This document shows, one piece after another, positions 37,830 through 46,651 of a stretch of 64,000 bases of DNA. The translations under genes were made by a program, and so were the position numbers. The DNA lies in assembly GCF_029844725.1 (NCBI RefSeq), contig NZ_JAOCKJ010000003.1:248001-312000 (forward strand). Reading direction: 5' to 3'. The notes under the pieces were generated by a model that made no database searches, was not told the DNA's origin, and saw nothing but the letters and a program-made list of their open reading frames with translations. The stretch's first letter is position 1; the number at the start of each line of letters is the position of its first letter. Source of the stretch: Pantoea sp. GD03673 (lineage in GTDB: Bacteria > Pseudomonadota > Gammaproteobacteria > Enterobacterales > Enterobacteriaceae).

Positions 37830-38507
37830 ATGAACATTGTGCGAGCTAATCCTGAACAACTCTTTGAGTACGGTCCGTTTACCGTTCGCCGTCAGCGACC
37901 TGGCGAGGCGCTCAGCCCGCTGCTCACTGTTGACCTGATGTCGCTGAAACTGGATGCCCGGATCCCGATGCAGCAGCATCAGGATGAAGAGGTTTTTACT
38001 TACCTGTGGCGCGGTTCGATGCAGCATCAGGACAGCAATGGCGAACGGACCCAGCTCTCTGCAAAGAAAGTGATGGTGGTGAATGCCGGTGAGGGCGTTC
38101 AGTACGAAGAGTCAGTGCCGCTGTATGAAGCGGAGCTGTTACAGGCTGTTATCCGGCCATCGCAGCCGGGCGGTGAAGCGATGACGCAGGTGCTGGAGCG
38201 CGATCAGGGCATCATGACCAACGGCTGGACCGAACTGGCCGGGCCGGAAGCGTCTGACGCCCCGCTGGAACTGCGCCAGGACGCCTATATTTACGACACG
38301 CTGCTGGAGCGTAATCAGACGCTTGACGTACCGTCGATGCCGGGATTTGTTGCTTATCTTGTCGTGCTGGAAGGGATTATTTTCATCGGCGATCAGCGAC
38401 TGGGTCGTGGTGACGCCGTCAGCGGGCTGGATAGCAGCAGTGAAATCAGGGGCGATCGGGATGCCAATCTGGTTTGCTTCCTGATTAAACCTGATACGTT
38501 TGCATAA
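37830..38507 (+). CDS. Pirin-family cupin protein
   Basis: This 225-residue double-cupin protein is of the pirin/YhaK type. The N-terminal cupin has QQHQDEEVFTYLWRGSMQHQDSNG, where histidines at the usual metal-binding positions are partly replaced by Gln (the canonical pirin motif is HPHxG). It is therefore unclear whether iron is bound or quercetinase activity retained. The second cupin spans about residues 145-220. A GAGAAT leader precedes the ATG. A strong terminator follows. Confidence 0.78.
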   Translation: MNIVRANPEQLFEYGPFTVRRQRPGEALSPLLTVDLMSLKLDARIPMQQHQDEEVFTYLWRGSMQHQDSNGERTQLSAKKVMVVNAGEGVQYEESVPLYEAELLQAVIRPSQPGGEAMTQVLERDQGIMTNGWTELAGPEASDAPLELRQDAYIYDTLLERNQTLDVPSMPGFVAYLVVLEGIIFIGDQRLGRGDAVSGLDSSSEIRGDRDANLVCFLIKPDTFA

Positions 38508-38510
38508 CAC

Positions 38511-38539
38511 AGCGCGGGATAGTTCCCGCGCTTTTTTTT
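38511..38539 (+). terminator. Rho-independent terminator after the pirin gene
   Basis: A perfect AGCGCGGGA/TCCCGCGCT stem with a four-base loop is followed by eight T residues. Confidence 0.92.
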
Positions 38540-38549
38540 ACCACACAGA

Positions 38550-38777
38550 TTAAGGCGCAGGCCGTTGCTGCATCGCCTGAACCCGTTTATAGGCATGATC
38601 GAACTGGCGTACATCGTCACGCAGCCAGTGCCGTTGTGTCAGGGGAGCATCATCCAGCGCCTGCGGCAGCGGCACCCCCGCCAGCGATCCCCGGCAGCAA
38701 AAGGCGCGTGCCAGTGTCGGCGTAGCGATACCGATGTAACGGGCAAATTCAGGTAAGGTCATCAGTGTTGCACTCAT
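38550..38777 (-). CDS. Small putative DNA-binding protein, 75 residues
   Basis: I do not recognise a named family. The N-terminal half (TLPEFARYIGIATPTLARAF) reads like a helix-turn-helix of the excisionase/AlpA kind, and the C-terminal half is an amphipathic helix (DDVRQFDHAYKRVQAMQ). The ribosome site is strong (GGAGGTGG before the ATG), which supports real translation. It converges on the pirin gene and is divergent from ytfJ. Confidence 0.5.
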   Translation of the reverse strand: MSATLMTLPEFARYIGIATPTLARAFCCRGSLAGVPLPQALDDAPLTQRHWLRDDVRQFDHAYKRVQAMQQRPAP

Positions 38778-38931
38778 TTTCCACCTCCTGTTAATAAAAC
38801 ACGCCCTGCATTTTCAGCCCAAATCTTTAAGGGCTTTATTGATCTGAAACAGAGATGTGATACTAATCTTCTGCCTGCTGATGAAATAGCTCGCCTCGCC
38901 TGCCCTAAAACGAAAAAGAAGTGAGGAACCC

Positions 38932-39480
38932 GTGTGCCATTATGGATTGATGATTGCCCTGCTGTTTTCTGGCGTTGCCACTGCCCACACCCTGACACCC
39001 GGTCAGCCTGTTCCACCGGTTTACGTTGCCGACAAAGGCGAAATGCTGCTGACTGATGGCGACATAAATTATCAGCGCTGGAACAGTCAGACACTGACCG
39101 GAAAAGTGCGTCTGGTCATTCATGTGGCAGGCCGTCTTTCCGCGAAGGATCAGAGCGCCCCCTTAATTGAAGCCATCCAGCAGGCCAGGCTGCCGCGTGA
39201 CCGCTTTCAGACCACCACCATTGTCAATACTGACGATGCGCTGCCCGGCAGTGCCATTTTTGTTGTACGCAGCATTGCCTCCAGTAAGAAAGCGGCACCC
39301 TGGCAGCAATTCATCATCGACAGCAGTGGCGTCACCGCGCATAGCTGGCGTCTTCTGCCGGAAAGCGCGTCGGTGGTGGTGATTGATCCAAAAGGGATTG
39401 TGCGCTTCGCTAAAGATGGCGCATTATCAGATGAGGATGTCGCCAGCGTGATGAAACAGCTGCGCGCATTGCTGAATTAA
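38932..39480 (+). CDS. ytfJ: YtfJ family periplasmic protein
   Basis: This 182-residue protein has a short signal peptide (ending ATAH) and a thioredoxin-like YtfJ domain. Conserved blocks are LTGKVRLVIHVAGRLSAKDQSAPLIEAI, TTTIVNTDDALPGSAIFV and WQQFIIDSSGV. It aligns along its length with E. coli YtfJ (184 residues), whose role is unknown. The start is GTG with GAGG upstream. Confidence 0.85.
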   Translation: MCHYGLMIALLFSGVATAHTLTPGQPVPPVYVADKGEMLLTDGDINYQRWNSQTLTGKVRLVIHVAGRLSAKDQSAPLIEAIQQARLPRDRFQTTTIVNTDDALPGSAIFVVRSIASSKKAAPWQQFIIDSSGVTAHSWRLLPESASVVVIDPKGIVRFAKDGALSDEDVASVMKQLRALLN

Positions 39481-39696
39481 TTCAGGCAAAATGCCCGTCT
39501 TACTTTTGCGGTGAAACGCGGAATGCTGCTGAATTCTCCGACATTTTTATCATTGTGAGCTACGCTTAGATGTAATGGATTTACCCGCCGTTCTTTGAAA
39601 ACCTGCCAACTATGCCAGGGCAGCCGGGGACGATTATTGAAGATGGCATCGAATCATTTCGACCTGCTGTGACTTCCTCTGTAGATAAGGACAGCC

Positions 39697-40608
39697 ATGA
39701 TGACGGTCTGTGCAGAACAACACGTCAATTTCATACACAGTGATGCAGCCAGCCTGTTGAATGATATTGAGCAACGGCTTGATCAGCTTTTACCGGTGGT
39801 AAGTGAACGTGATTTAGTGGGCGCGGCCATGCGCGAGGGTGCGCTGGCACCGGGAAAACGTATTCGTCCGCTGCTGCTGCTGCTGGCTGCGCGCGATCTC
39901 GGCTGTACCGCCACGTCTGCCGGCCTGCTTGATCTCGCCTGCGCCGTGGAGATGGTGCATGCGGCATCACTGATTCTGGATGACATGCCCTGCATGGATG
40001 ATGCACAGCTTCGGCGCGGGCGTCCCACCATTCACTGCCAGTATGGTGAACATGTTGCGATTCTGGCTGCGGTGGCGCTGCTGAGCAAAGCGTTTGGCCT
40101 GGTTGCACTGGCAGAAGGCTTAACGGCAACCGCCCGGGCCGATGCCGTCGCGGAGCTTTCTCACGCCGTTGGCATGCAGGGTCTGGTTCAGGGCCAGTTC
40201 AAAGATCTTTCAGAGGGTGACAAGCCACGCAGCGCCGACGCCATTCTGATGACCAATCATTACAAGACCAGCACCCTGTTCTGCGCCTCCCTGCAGATGG
40301 CCTCTATCGTGGCTGAAGCGCCAGGGGAAACACGTGAACAGTTGCACCGTTTCTCGCTTAATCTTGGCCAGGCTTTTCAGCTGCTGGATGATCTCACCGA
40401 CGGCATGGCCGACACCGGTAAAGATGCCCATCAGGATGACGGGAAATCGACGCTGGTGAACCTGCTTGGCCCTCAGGCGGTTGAAGCACAACTGCGCGAC
40501 CATCTGCGCTGCGCCAGCGAACATCTGCTTTCTGCCTGCCAGGACGGTTATGCCACGCATCATTTTGTTCAGGCCTGGTTTGAGAAAAAACTCGCTGCCG
40601 TCAGTTAA
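39697..40608 (+). CDS. crtE: Geranylgeranyl diphosphate synthase CrtE
   Basis: CrtE elongates FPP with IPP to GGPP, the first committed step of the cluster. This 303-residue trans-prenyltransferase has the first aspartate-rich motif DDMPCMDD (residues 95-102) with RRGRP after it. The second Asp-rich motif is QLLDDLTDGMADTGKD (about 228-243). The sequence resembles the Pantoea agglomerans enzyme. Two ATGs open the frame, and the second (39700, MTVCAEQ) equals the start of that homologue. AAGGA lies upstream of both. crtX follows after nine bases with no idi gene between. Confidence 0.95.
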   Translation: MMTVCAEQHVNFIHSDAASLLNDIEQRLDQLLPVVSERDLVGAAMREGALAPGKRIRPLLLLLAARDLGCTATSAGLLDLACAVEMVHAASLILDDMPCMDDAQLRRGRPTIHCQYGEHVAILAAVALLSKAFGLVALAEGLTATARADAVAELSHAVGMQGLVQGQFKDLSEGDKPRSADAILMTNHYKTSTLFCASLQMASIVAEAPGETREQLHRFSLNLGQAFQLLDDLTDGMADTGKDAHQDDGKSTLVNLLGPQAVEAQLRDHLRCASEHLLSACQDGYATHHFVQAWFEKKLAAVS

Positions 40609-40617
40609 GGATGCTGC

Positions 40618-41913
40618 ATGAGCCACTTCGCGGTGATTGCACCGCCCTTCTACAGCCATGTGCAGGCGCTTACGCATCTTAGCCAGGCATTAATCGCACG
40701 CGGGCACCAGATTACCTTTATCCAGCAGACGGACGTCAGCGCACTCCTTACCGACAGCCGGATCGGCTTCTTTCCGCTGGGTTTAGCCTCGCATCCGGCG
40801 GGCAGTCTGGCGCACACGCTGCAGCTGGCGGCGCATCCGCTTGGCCCGTCCATGCTTAAGTTAATCAATGAGATGGCCCGCAGCACCGATATGCTCTGTC
40901 GTGAACTGCCGGTGGTGCTGAACACGCTGGCGATAGATGGCGTGATCGTCGATCAAATGGAACCTGCCGGTGCGCTGGCGGCAGAGTCTCTGAATCTGCC
41001 TTATGTCTCAGTGGCCTGCGCGCTGCCGCTTAACCGTGAACCGGATTTTCCGCTGGCGGTCATGCCGTTTGACTATGCCAGCACCGATCAGGCACGCGAA
41101 CGCTATCGTGCCAGTGAAAAAATCTATGACTGGCTGATGCGACGGCACGATCGTGTCATCGCCCGCCATGCTCATGCGATGGGTTTATCGCCACGGGAAA
41201 AGCTGCATCACTGTTTTTCACCGCTGGCGCAGATCAGCCAGCTGATGCCGGAACTGGATTTTCCCCGCCAGACGCTGCCCGATCATTTCCATTCCGTTGG
41301 CCCGCTGCGTGCAGCGGTCGCAGCCCCTGCCGCATCTCAGCCCCGCTACTTCCCGCACGGCGACAGACCGCGCATTTTTGCTTCGCTCGGCACGCTGCAG
41401 GGGCATCGTTATGGTCTGTTTAAAACCATTGTTCGCGCCTGCCAGGAGATTGACGCTCAGTTGCTGCTCGCGCACTGCGGTCGCCTGTCACCGTTTCAGG
41501 CAGAGAAACTGGCGCAGTCCAGCCATGTTCAGGTGGTCGACTTTGCCAGTCAGGCTGCTGCACTGGCGCAGGCCGATCTGGCGATTACCCACGGCGGCAT
41601 GAACACGGTGCTGGATGCTGTTAACGCACTGACACCCCTGCTGACGATTCCGCTGGCCTTTGATCAGCCGGGCGTCGCGGCCCGAGTGGTCTGGCACGGT
41701 ATCGGACGTCGCGCTTCCCGCTTCACCACCAGTCACGCGCTGGCTCGTCAGCTTCAGACCTTGCTGGCTGATGCGCGTTACGGCGAGCAGATGAAAACGC
41801 TGCGCACTGCGCTTCGGCAGGCGGGCGGCACACCCCTGGCGGCGGATATCGTCGAACAGGCGATGCTGACCCGCAAGCCGGTACTCACCAGGAGAGACTA
41901 TGCCGCGGTATGA
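40618..41913 (+). CDS. crtX: Zeaxanthin glucosyltransferase CrtX
   Basis: CrtX transfers glucose from UDP-glucose to the hydroxyl groups of zeaxanthin. At 431 residues it is a GT1-type enzyme. The N-terminal start is SHFAVIAPPFYSHVQALTHLSQALIARGH, and the C-terminal donor site is LAITHGGMNTVLDAVNALTPLLTIPLAFDQPGVAARV (about 322-358), the UDP-glycosyltransferase signature region. It has an AAGGA ribosome site and overlaps crtY by 14 bases, so the two are translationally linked. Confidence 0.95.
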   Translation: MSHFAVIAPPFYSHVQALTHLSQALIARGHQITFIQQTDVSALLTDSRIGFFPLGLASHPAGSLAHTLQLAAHPLGPSMLKLINEMARSTDMLCRELPVVLNTLAIDGVIVDQMEPAGALAAESLNLPYVSVACALPLNREPDFPLAVMPFDYASTDQARERYRASEKIYDWLMRRHDRVIARHAHAMGLSPREKLHHCFSPLAQISQLMPELDFPRQTLPDHFHSVGPLRAAVAAPAASQPRYFPHGDRPRIFASLGTLQGHRYGLFKTIVRACQEIDAQLLLAHCGRLSPFQAEKLAQSSHVQVVDFASQAAALAQADLAITHGGMNTVLDAVNALTPLLTIPLAFDQPGVAARVVWHGIGRRASRFTTSHALARQLQTLLADARYGEQMKTLRTALRQAGGTPLAADIVEQAMLTRKPVLTRRDYAAV

Positions 41914-43060
41914 TCTGATTCTGGCAGGCGCGGGGCTGGCTAACGGGCTGATTGCCCTGCGTTTGCGCCAGCAGCGGCCGTCACTGCGCATACTGCTGAT
42001 TGATGCCGACAGTGAGCCGGGCGCGCATCATACCTGGTCATTCCATGCCGAGGATCTCACTGAAACACAGCATCGCTGGATTGCCCCGCTGGTGGTTCAT
42101 CACTGGCCCGGTTATGAGGTGCGCTTTCCGCAGCGCAGGCGCAGCCTTAACAGCGGCTATTTTTGTGTGACTTCGGAACGGTTTGCGCAGGTCATGCGCG
42201 ACCGGTTTGCGCCGGATCTTCTGCTGAACACGCGCGTGGCGGGCATAACTTCACACTCGGTTACGCTGGAGGAGGGTCGCGTGCTGGAAGCGGATGCAGT
42301 GATAGATGGTCGTGGCTACCAGCCCGATGCTGCGTTGCGCATGGGCTTCCAGGCGTTTGTGGGCCAGGAGTGGCAGCTCAGTAAGCCTCACGGCCTGACC
42401 GCGCCGATCATCATGGACGCCACGGTAGATCAGCAGTCAGGGTATCGCTTTGTTTACAGCCTGCCCTTTTCGGCTGATACCCTGCTGATTGAAGATACCC
42501 ACTACATTGATCACGCCACGCTGGAGGGCGATCGCGCCCGTCAGAACATCCGTGATTATGCCGCGCAGCAGGGCTGGCAGCTAAACCAGCTACTTCGCGA
42601 AGAGCAAGGCGCCTTACCCATTACGCTGACCGGCGACGTTGATGCGTTCTGGCTGAACCGCGACGTGCCCTGCAGCGGTCTGCGTGCCGGGTTGTTCCAT
42701 CCCACGACCGGCTATTCTCTGCCGCTGTCGGTCGCGCTGGCTGACCGCCTGGCGCAGATGCACACCTTCACTGCAGCGACCCTGCACGCCACCCTTCAGC
42801 AGTTTGCCCGCCAGACCTGGCAGCAGCAGCGCTTCTTTCGCATGCTAAACCGTATGCTGTTTCTGGCGGGTCCGGCTGAACAGCGCTGGCAGGTTATGCA
42901 ACGTTTTTACGGCCTCTCCGAAGGCCTGATTGCCCGTTTTTATGCGGGTAATCTCACTGTGTCTGATCGGCTGCGCATCTTAAGCGGCAAGCCGCCGGTT
43001 CCCGTACTGGCGGCGCTACAGGCTATTATGACTCCTCACCGTCAACAGGCGATGCAATGA
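41900..43060 (+). CDS. crtY: Lycopene beta-cyclase CrtY
   Basis: CrtY cyclises both ends of lycopene to give beta-carotene. This 386-residue protein starts with a FAD/NAD-binding fold (YDLILAGAGLANGLIALRL). It carries the cyclase blocks DADSEPGAHHTWSFH, DGRGYQ and RFVYSLPFSADTLLIEDTHY. An AGGAGA ribosome site lies inside crtX. crtI begins with a four-base ATGA overlap. Confidence 0.95.
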   Translation: MPRYDLILAGAGLANGLIALRLRQQRPSLRILLIDADSEPGAHHTWSFHAEDLTETQHRWIAPLVVHHWPGYEVRFPQRRRSLNSGYFCVTSERFAQVMRDRFAPDLLLNTRVAGITSHSVTLEEGRVLEADAVIDGRGYQPDAALRMGFQAFVGQEWQLSKPHGLTAPIIMDATVDQQSGYRFVYSLPFSADTLLIEDTHYIDHATLEGDRARQNIRDYAAQQGWQLNQLLREEQGALPITLTGDVDAFWLNRDVPCSGLRAGLFHPTTGYSLPLSVALADRLAQMHTFTAATLHATLQQFARQTWQQQRFFRMLNRMLFLAGPAEQRWQVMQRFYGLSEGLIARFYAGNLTVSDRLRILSGKPPVPVLAALQAIMTPHRQQAMQ

Positions 43061-44535
43061 ATAGAACTACGGTAATTGGTGCAGGCTTTGGTGGTCTGGC
43101 GCTGGCGATTCGCCTTCAGGCGTCAGGGATTCCCACGCGACTGCTGGAGCAGCGCGACAAGCCTGGCGGCCGCGCTTATGTTTACGAGGATCAGGGGTTT
43201 ACGTTTGATGCCGGTCCCACGGTCATTACCGATCCCAGCGCCATTGAAGAGCTGTTCACGCTGGCGGGCAAAAAACTCTCTGATTATGTCGAACTGCTGC
43301 CGGTGAAGCCGTTTTATCGCCTCTGCTGGGAGTCCGGCAAGGTGTTCAGTTATGACAACGATCAGCCCGCGCTGGAAGCGCAAATCAGTGCGTTTAATCC
43401 GCGTGACGTTGAAGGCTATCGTCGCTTTCTCGCCTATTCCCGTGCGGTGTTTGCAGAGGGCTATCTGAAGCTCGGCACCGTGCCGTTTCTGTCCTTCCGC
43501 GACATGCTGCGTGCCGCGCCTCAGCTGGCCAAACTGCAGGCGTGGCGGAGTGTCTACAGCAAAGTGGCGAGCTACATTGAAGATGAGCATCTGCGTCAGG
43601 CGTTCTCTTTCCACTCGCTGCTGGTAGGCGGAAATCCGTTTGCCACCTCGTCAATTTATACCCTGATTCATGCGCTGGAACGGGAATGGGGCGTCTGGTT
43701 TCCGCGTGGCGGCACCGGCGCACTGGTGCAGGGCATGGTAAAACTGTTTGAAGATCTGGGCGGCGAAGTGGTGCTGAATGCCAGCGTGGCCCGACTGGAG
43801 ACGCAGGAAAATACCATTACTGCCGTACACCTGGAAGATGGCCGGGTTTTCCCGACCCGCGCGGTCGCCTCCAACGCTGACGTGGTGCATACCTACCGCG
43901 ACCTGCTAAGCCAGCACCCGGCGTCGGTGGCGCAGGGGCGGTCGTTGCAGAACAAACGCATGAGCAACTCCCTGTTTGTCCTCTATTTTGGTCTGAATCA
44001 TCATCACGATCAGCTCGCGCACCACACGGTCTGCTTTGGTCCGCGCTATCGCGAACTGATTGATGAGATTTTCAATAAAGATGGCCTGGCAGAAGACTTC
44101 TCACTTTACCTTCACGCGCCCTGCGTTACCGATCCGTCACTGGCCCCGACCGGCTGCGGCAGTTATTACGTGCTGGCACCGGTGCCTCACCTCGGCACCG
44201 CGGATATCGACTGGTCCGTGGAAGGGCCGCGCCTGCGCGACCGCATTTTCGACTATCTTGAACAGCACTACATGCCGGGCCTGCGTAGCCAGCTGGTCAC
44301 GCACCGCATGTTCACGCCGTTTGATTTCCGCGATGAGCTGAATGCGTATCAGGGTTCGGCATTTTCGGTCGAGCCGATTCTGACGCAAAGCGCCTGGTTC
44401 CGGCCTCACAACCGCGATAAGAACATCAATAATCTCTACCTGGTCGGCGCGGGCACCCATCCCGGCGCGGGCATTCCTGGGGTGATAGGCTCGGCCAAGG
44501 CCACCGCAGGATTGATGCTGGAGGATCTGGCTTGA
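43057..44535 (+). CDS. crtI: Phytoene desaturase CrtI
   Basis: CrtI carries out the four desaturations from phytoene to lycopene, using FAD. This 492-residue protein has an N-terminal dinucleotide-binding fold (TTVIGAGFGGLALAIRLQ and the conserved GGRAYVYEDQGFTFDAGPTV). It ends with the family C-terminal signature NLYLVGAGTHPGAGIPGVIGSAKATAGLM. It overlaps crtY by four bases and crtB by four bases. Confidence 0.96.
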   Translation: MNRTTVIGAGFGGLALAIRLQASGIPTRLLEQRDKPGGRAYVYEDQGFTFDAGPTVITDPSAIEELFTLAGKKLSDYVELLPVKPFYRLCWESGKVFSYDNDQPALEAQISAFNPRDVEGYRRFLAYSRAVFAEGYLKLGTVPFLSFRDMLRAAPQLAKLQAWRSVYSKVASYIEDEHLRQAFSFHSLLVGGNPFATSSIYTLIHALEREWGVWFPRGGTGALVQGMVKLFEDLGGEVVLNASVARLETQENTITAVHLEDGRVFPTRAVASNADVVHTYRDLLSQHPASVAQGRSLQNKRMSNSLFVLYFGLNHHHDQLAHHTVCFGPRYRELIDEIFNKDGLAEDFSLYLHAPCVTDPSLAPTGCGSYYVLAPVPHLGTADIDWSVEGPRLRDRIFDYLEQHYMPGLRSQLVTHRMFTPFDFRDELNAYQGSAFSVEPILTQSAWFRPHNRDKNINNLYLVGAGTHPGAGIPGVIGSAKATAGLMLEDLA

Positions 44536-45461
44536 ATAGTCCGTCACTGCTCGATCATGCCGTAGAAACCATGGAAGTGGGGTCGAAAAGCTTTGCCACG
44601 GCCTCGAAGCTGTTTGATGCCAAAACCCGACGCAGTGTGCTGATGCTCTACTCGTGGTGCCGTCACTGTGATGATGTGATTGACGATCAGGTGCTGGGCT
44701 TCAGCAATGATACGCCTTCACTGCAATCCGCCGAACAGCGGCTGGCGCAACTGGAGATGAAAACGCGTCAGGCCTATGCCGGATCGCAGATGCATGAGCC
44801 CGCCTTTGCCGCCTTTCAGGAGGTGGCGATGGCGCACGATATTCTGCCTTCCTACGCGTTCGATCACCTTGCGGGCTTTGCGATGGATGTCCGCGAGACC
44901 CGCTATCAGACGCTGGATGACACGCTGCGCTACTGCTATCACGTTGCGGGCGTGGTTGGCCTGATGATGGCGCAGATTATGGGCGTGCGCGACAACGCGA
45001 CGCTCGACCGAGCCTGCGATCTTGGCCTGGCGTTTCAGCTGACGAACATTGCCCGCGATATCGTTGAGGATGCGGAAACGGGACGCTGCTACCTGCCTGC
45101 AGAGTGGCTGGCTGAAGAGGGGCTGACGCGAGAGACGCTGGCGGACCCGCATAATCGCCAGGCACTCAGCCGCGTTGCCCGTCGGCTGGTAGAGACGGCA
45201 GAGCCCTATTATCGATCGGCATCAGCGGGCCTGCCCGGGTTACCGCTGCGTTCAGCCTGGGCAATTGCCACTGCAAAACAGGTCTACCGTAAGATTGGCG
45301 TGAAAGTGGTTGAGGCGGGCTCACAGGCGTGGGATCAACGTCAGTCCACCAGCACGCCAGAAAAACTGGCACTGCTGGTGATGGCATCAGGTCAGGCGGT
45401 TACTTCCCGGATGGCACGTCCTGCTCCGCGCCCTGCTTACCTCTGGCAGCGCCCCGTTTAG
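44532..45461 (+). CDS. crtB: Phytoene synthase CrtB
   Basis: CrtB condenses two GGPP to phytoene. This 309-residue squalene/phytoene synthase has both Asp-rich Mg sites, RHCDDVIDD (residues 45-52) and NIARDIVEDAETGRCYLP (about 172-189). The start is TTG, overlapping the crtI stop (TTGA), as in other Pantoea crt clusters. Its last 62 bases overlap the convergent crtZ, so the two coding regions share sequence tail to tail. Confidence 0.95.
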   Translation: MNSPSLLDHAVETMEVGSKSFATASKLFDAKTRRSVLMLYSWCRHCDDVIDDQVLGFSNDTPSLQSAEQRLAQLEMKTRQAYAGSQMHEPAFAAFQEVAMAHDILPSYAFDHLAGFAMDVRETRYQTLDDTLRYCYHVAGVVGLMMAQIMGVRDNATLDRACDLGLAFQLTNIARDIVEDAETGRCYLPAEWLAEEGLTRETLADPHNRQALSRVARRLVETAEPYYRSASAGLPGLPLRSAWAIATAKQVYRKIGVKVVEAGSQAWDQRQSTSTPEKLALLVMASGQAVTSRMARPAPRPAYLWQRPV

Positions 45462-45927
45462 CGCCGTGACGCTCCCGCAGCGTCGCCTGCAGTTTTGACA
45501 GCGGCGGCGCATAGAGAAAACCAAACGAGACACAATCTTCTTTACCGCGTACCGCATGATGAAGACGGTGCGCCATATAAAGCCGGCGCAGATAGCCCCG
45601 GCGCGGAACATAGCGGAATGGCCAGCGCTGGTGGACCAGACCATCATGCACAATAAAATAGAGCAGACCGTAGAGCGTCATCCCGGCCCCGATCCACTGC
45701 AACGGCCAGACGCCCGTGCTGCCCAGATAGATGAGCAAAATCGACAGGCAGGCGAAGACGACAGCGTAGAGATCGTTAACCTCAAACCAGCCCTTATGCG
45801 GCTCATGGTGTGACAGATGCCAGCCCCACCCCCAGCCATGCATAATATATTTATGCGCCAGCGCAGCCGTAATCTCCATGCCGATAACGGTGACCAGAAC
45901 AATCAGGGCATTCCAAATCCACAGCAT
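45400..45927 (-). CDS. crtZ: Beta-carotene hydroxylase CrtZ
   Basis: CrtZ adds 3- and 3'-hydroxyls to beta-carotene to make zeaxanthin, using membrane di-iron chemistry. This 175-residue protein starts at MLWIWNALIVLVTVIG. It has the four histidine motifs HKYIMH, HLSHHEPHKG, HDGLVHQRW and HRLHHAV, and several membrane helices. Fifteen upstream codons of the open frame are excluded. It is transcribed towards crtB from its own promoter upstream of 45927. Confidence 0.94.
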   Translation of the reverse strand: MLWIWNALIVLVTVIGMEITAALAHKYIMHGWGWGWHLSHHEPHKGWFEVNDLYAVVFACLSILLIYLGSTGVWPLQWIGAGMTLYGLLYFIVHDGLVHQRWPFRYVPRRGYLRRLYMAHRLHHAVRGKEDCVSFGFLYAPPLSKLQATLRERHGAKRGAARGKQGAEQDVPSGK

Positions 45928-46063
45928 AGTTTCTCCCGAATATGCATCCTGCAAAGTGGCGCAGAGGTTCAATTTTAACAGAGATTGAGGAAAATCGCGT
46001 TCAGGAGAAAAATAAGGGAAAAAGCGTGCAGGGGGTGAGTCAGCGTCATCGTACGAAGCCCTT

Positions 46064-46333
46064 TTAGATCAGATCGTGATCCATCGGGGTGCGAAAAGCG
46101 TGACGTGCAGCAATCATCAACTGACTGGCCGTTACCGTGGCAGGCAGTCGCATCAGGATTTTACTCGCCTGCCAGTAACAGAGCACCATGACCTCATCCT
46201 CCTCTTTTTCAGCCAGTTCGTGCAGCCGGGCGCGCAGTGATAACACGTCAATACTCTGCTGCTCATCCAGCATGTCTGAGATCGTCTTATTAATGACGCG
46301 ATGAAGAATTTTCCAGGTGAGATCGGTATGCAA
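46064..46333 (-). CDS. Small acidic helical protein of unknown function, 89 residues
   Basis: I do not recognise this gene. It predicts mostly helix: DLTWKILHRVINKTISDML, then LRARLHELAEKEEDEVMV and a C-terminal helix. There is no signal or membrane segment. AGAGG lies about 11 bases before the ATG. It reads like the small stress or biofilm modulators of enterobacteria in size and composition, but that is only an impression. It lies upstream of crtZ on the same strand, about 135 bases apart. Confidence 0.55.
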   Translation of the reverse strand: MHTDLTWKILHRVINKTISDMLDEQQSIDVLSLRARLHELAEKEEDEVMVLCYWQASKILMRLPATVTASQLMIAARHAFRTPMDHDLI

Positions 46334-46455
46334 AATTAACCTCTTCTAACGCTTATCGGCCCCAGGCAGACGATCAGCAGGCAGAAAGCAGAAATGGCTT
46401 CGTCATTTGGGAGAGCAAATTCTGCAGATAACTATAGCTGCTCGTCAGCGACGAT

Positions 46456-46556
46456 GCAGGGCCAGCGGTTGAGAATGCCAAAGCTGATAATCTTAACGAT
46501 TAATGGCCCTGCCTGTCGCCTGTTACACGCACGTCAGCCGCTGACTGCTGTTTTTT
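46456..46556 (+). ncRNA. Candidate small RNA or structured leader in a gene-free gap
   Basis: Within the 318-base gap before the DsbA-like gene, GCAGGGCCA (46456-46464) pairs perfectly with TGGCCCTGC (46504-46512). This is followed by GTCAG/CTGAC (46533-46545) and then a run of six T residues at 46551-46556. A fold plus terminator-like end without an upstream gene could be a small RNA. The terminal stem next to the T-run is weak. Confidence 0.22.
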
Positions 46557-46651
46557 GTAACAATTACGGCCGATTCTTAACTGGCTGATGTGCAGAGGAT
46601 TTGCCAGGGTAATGACTCTTCCCGTCCCGTTTATTTTTTAAGGAGTTGCCG

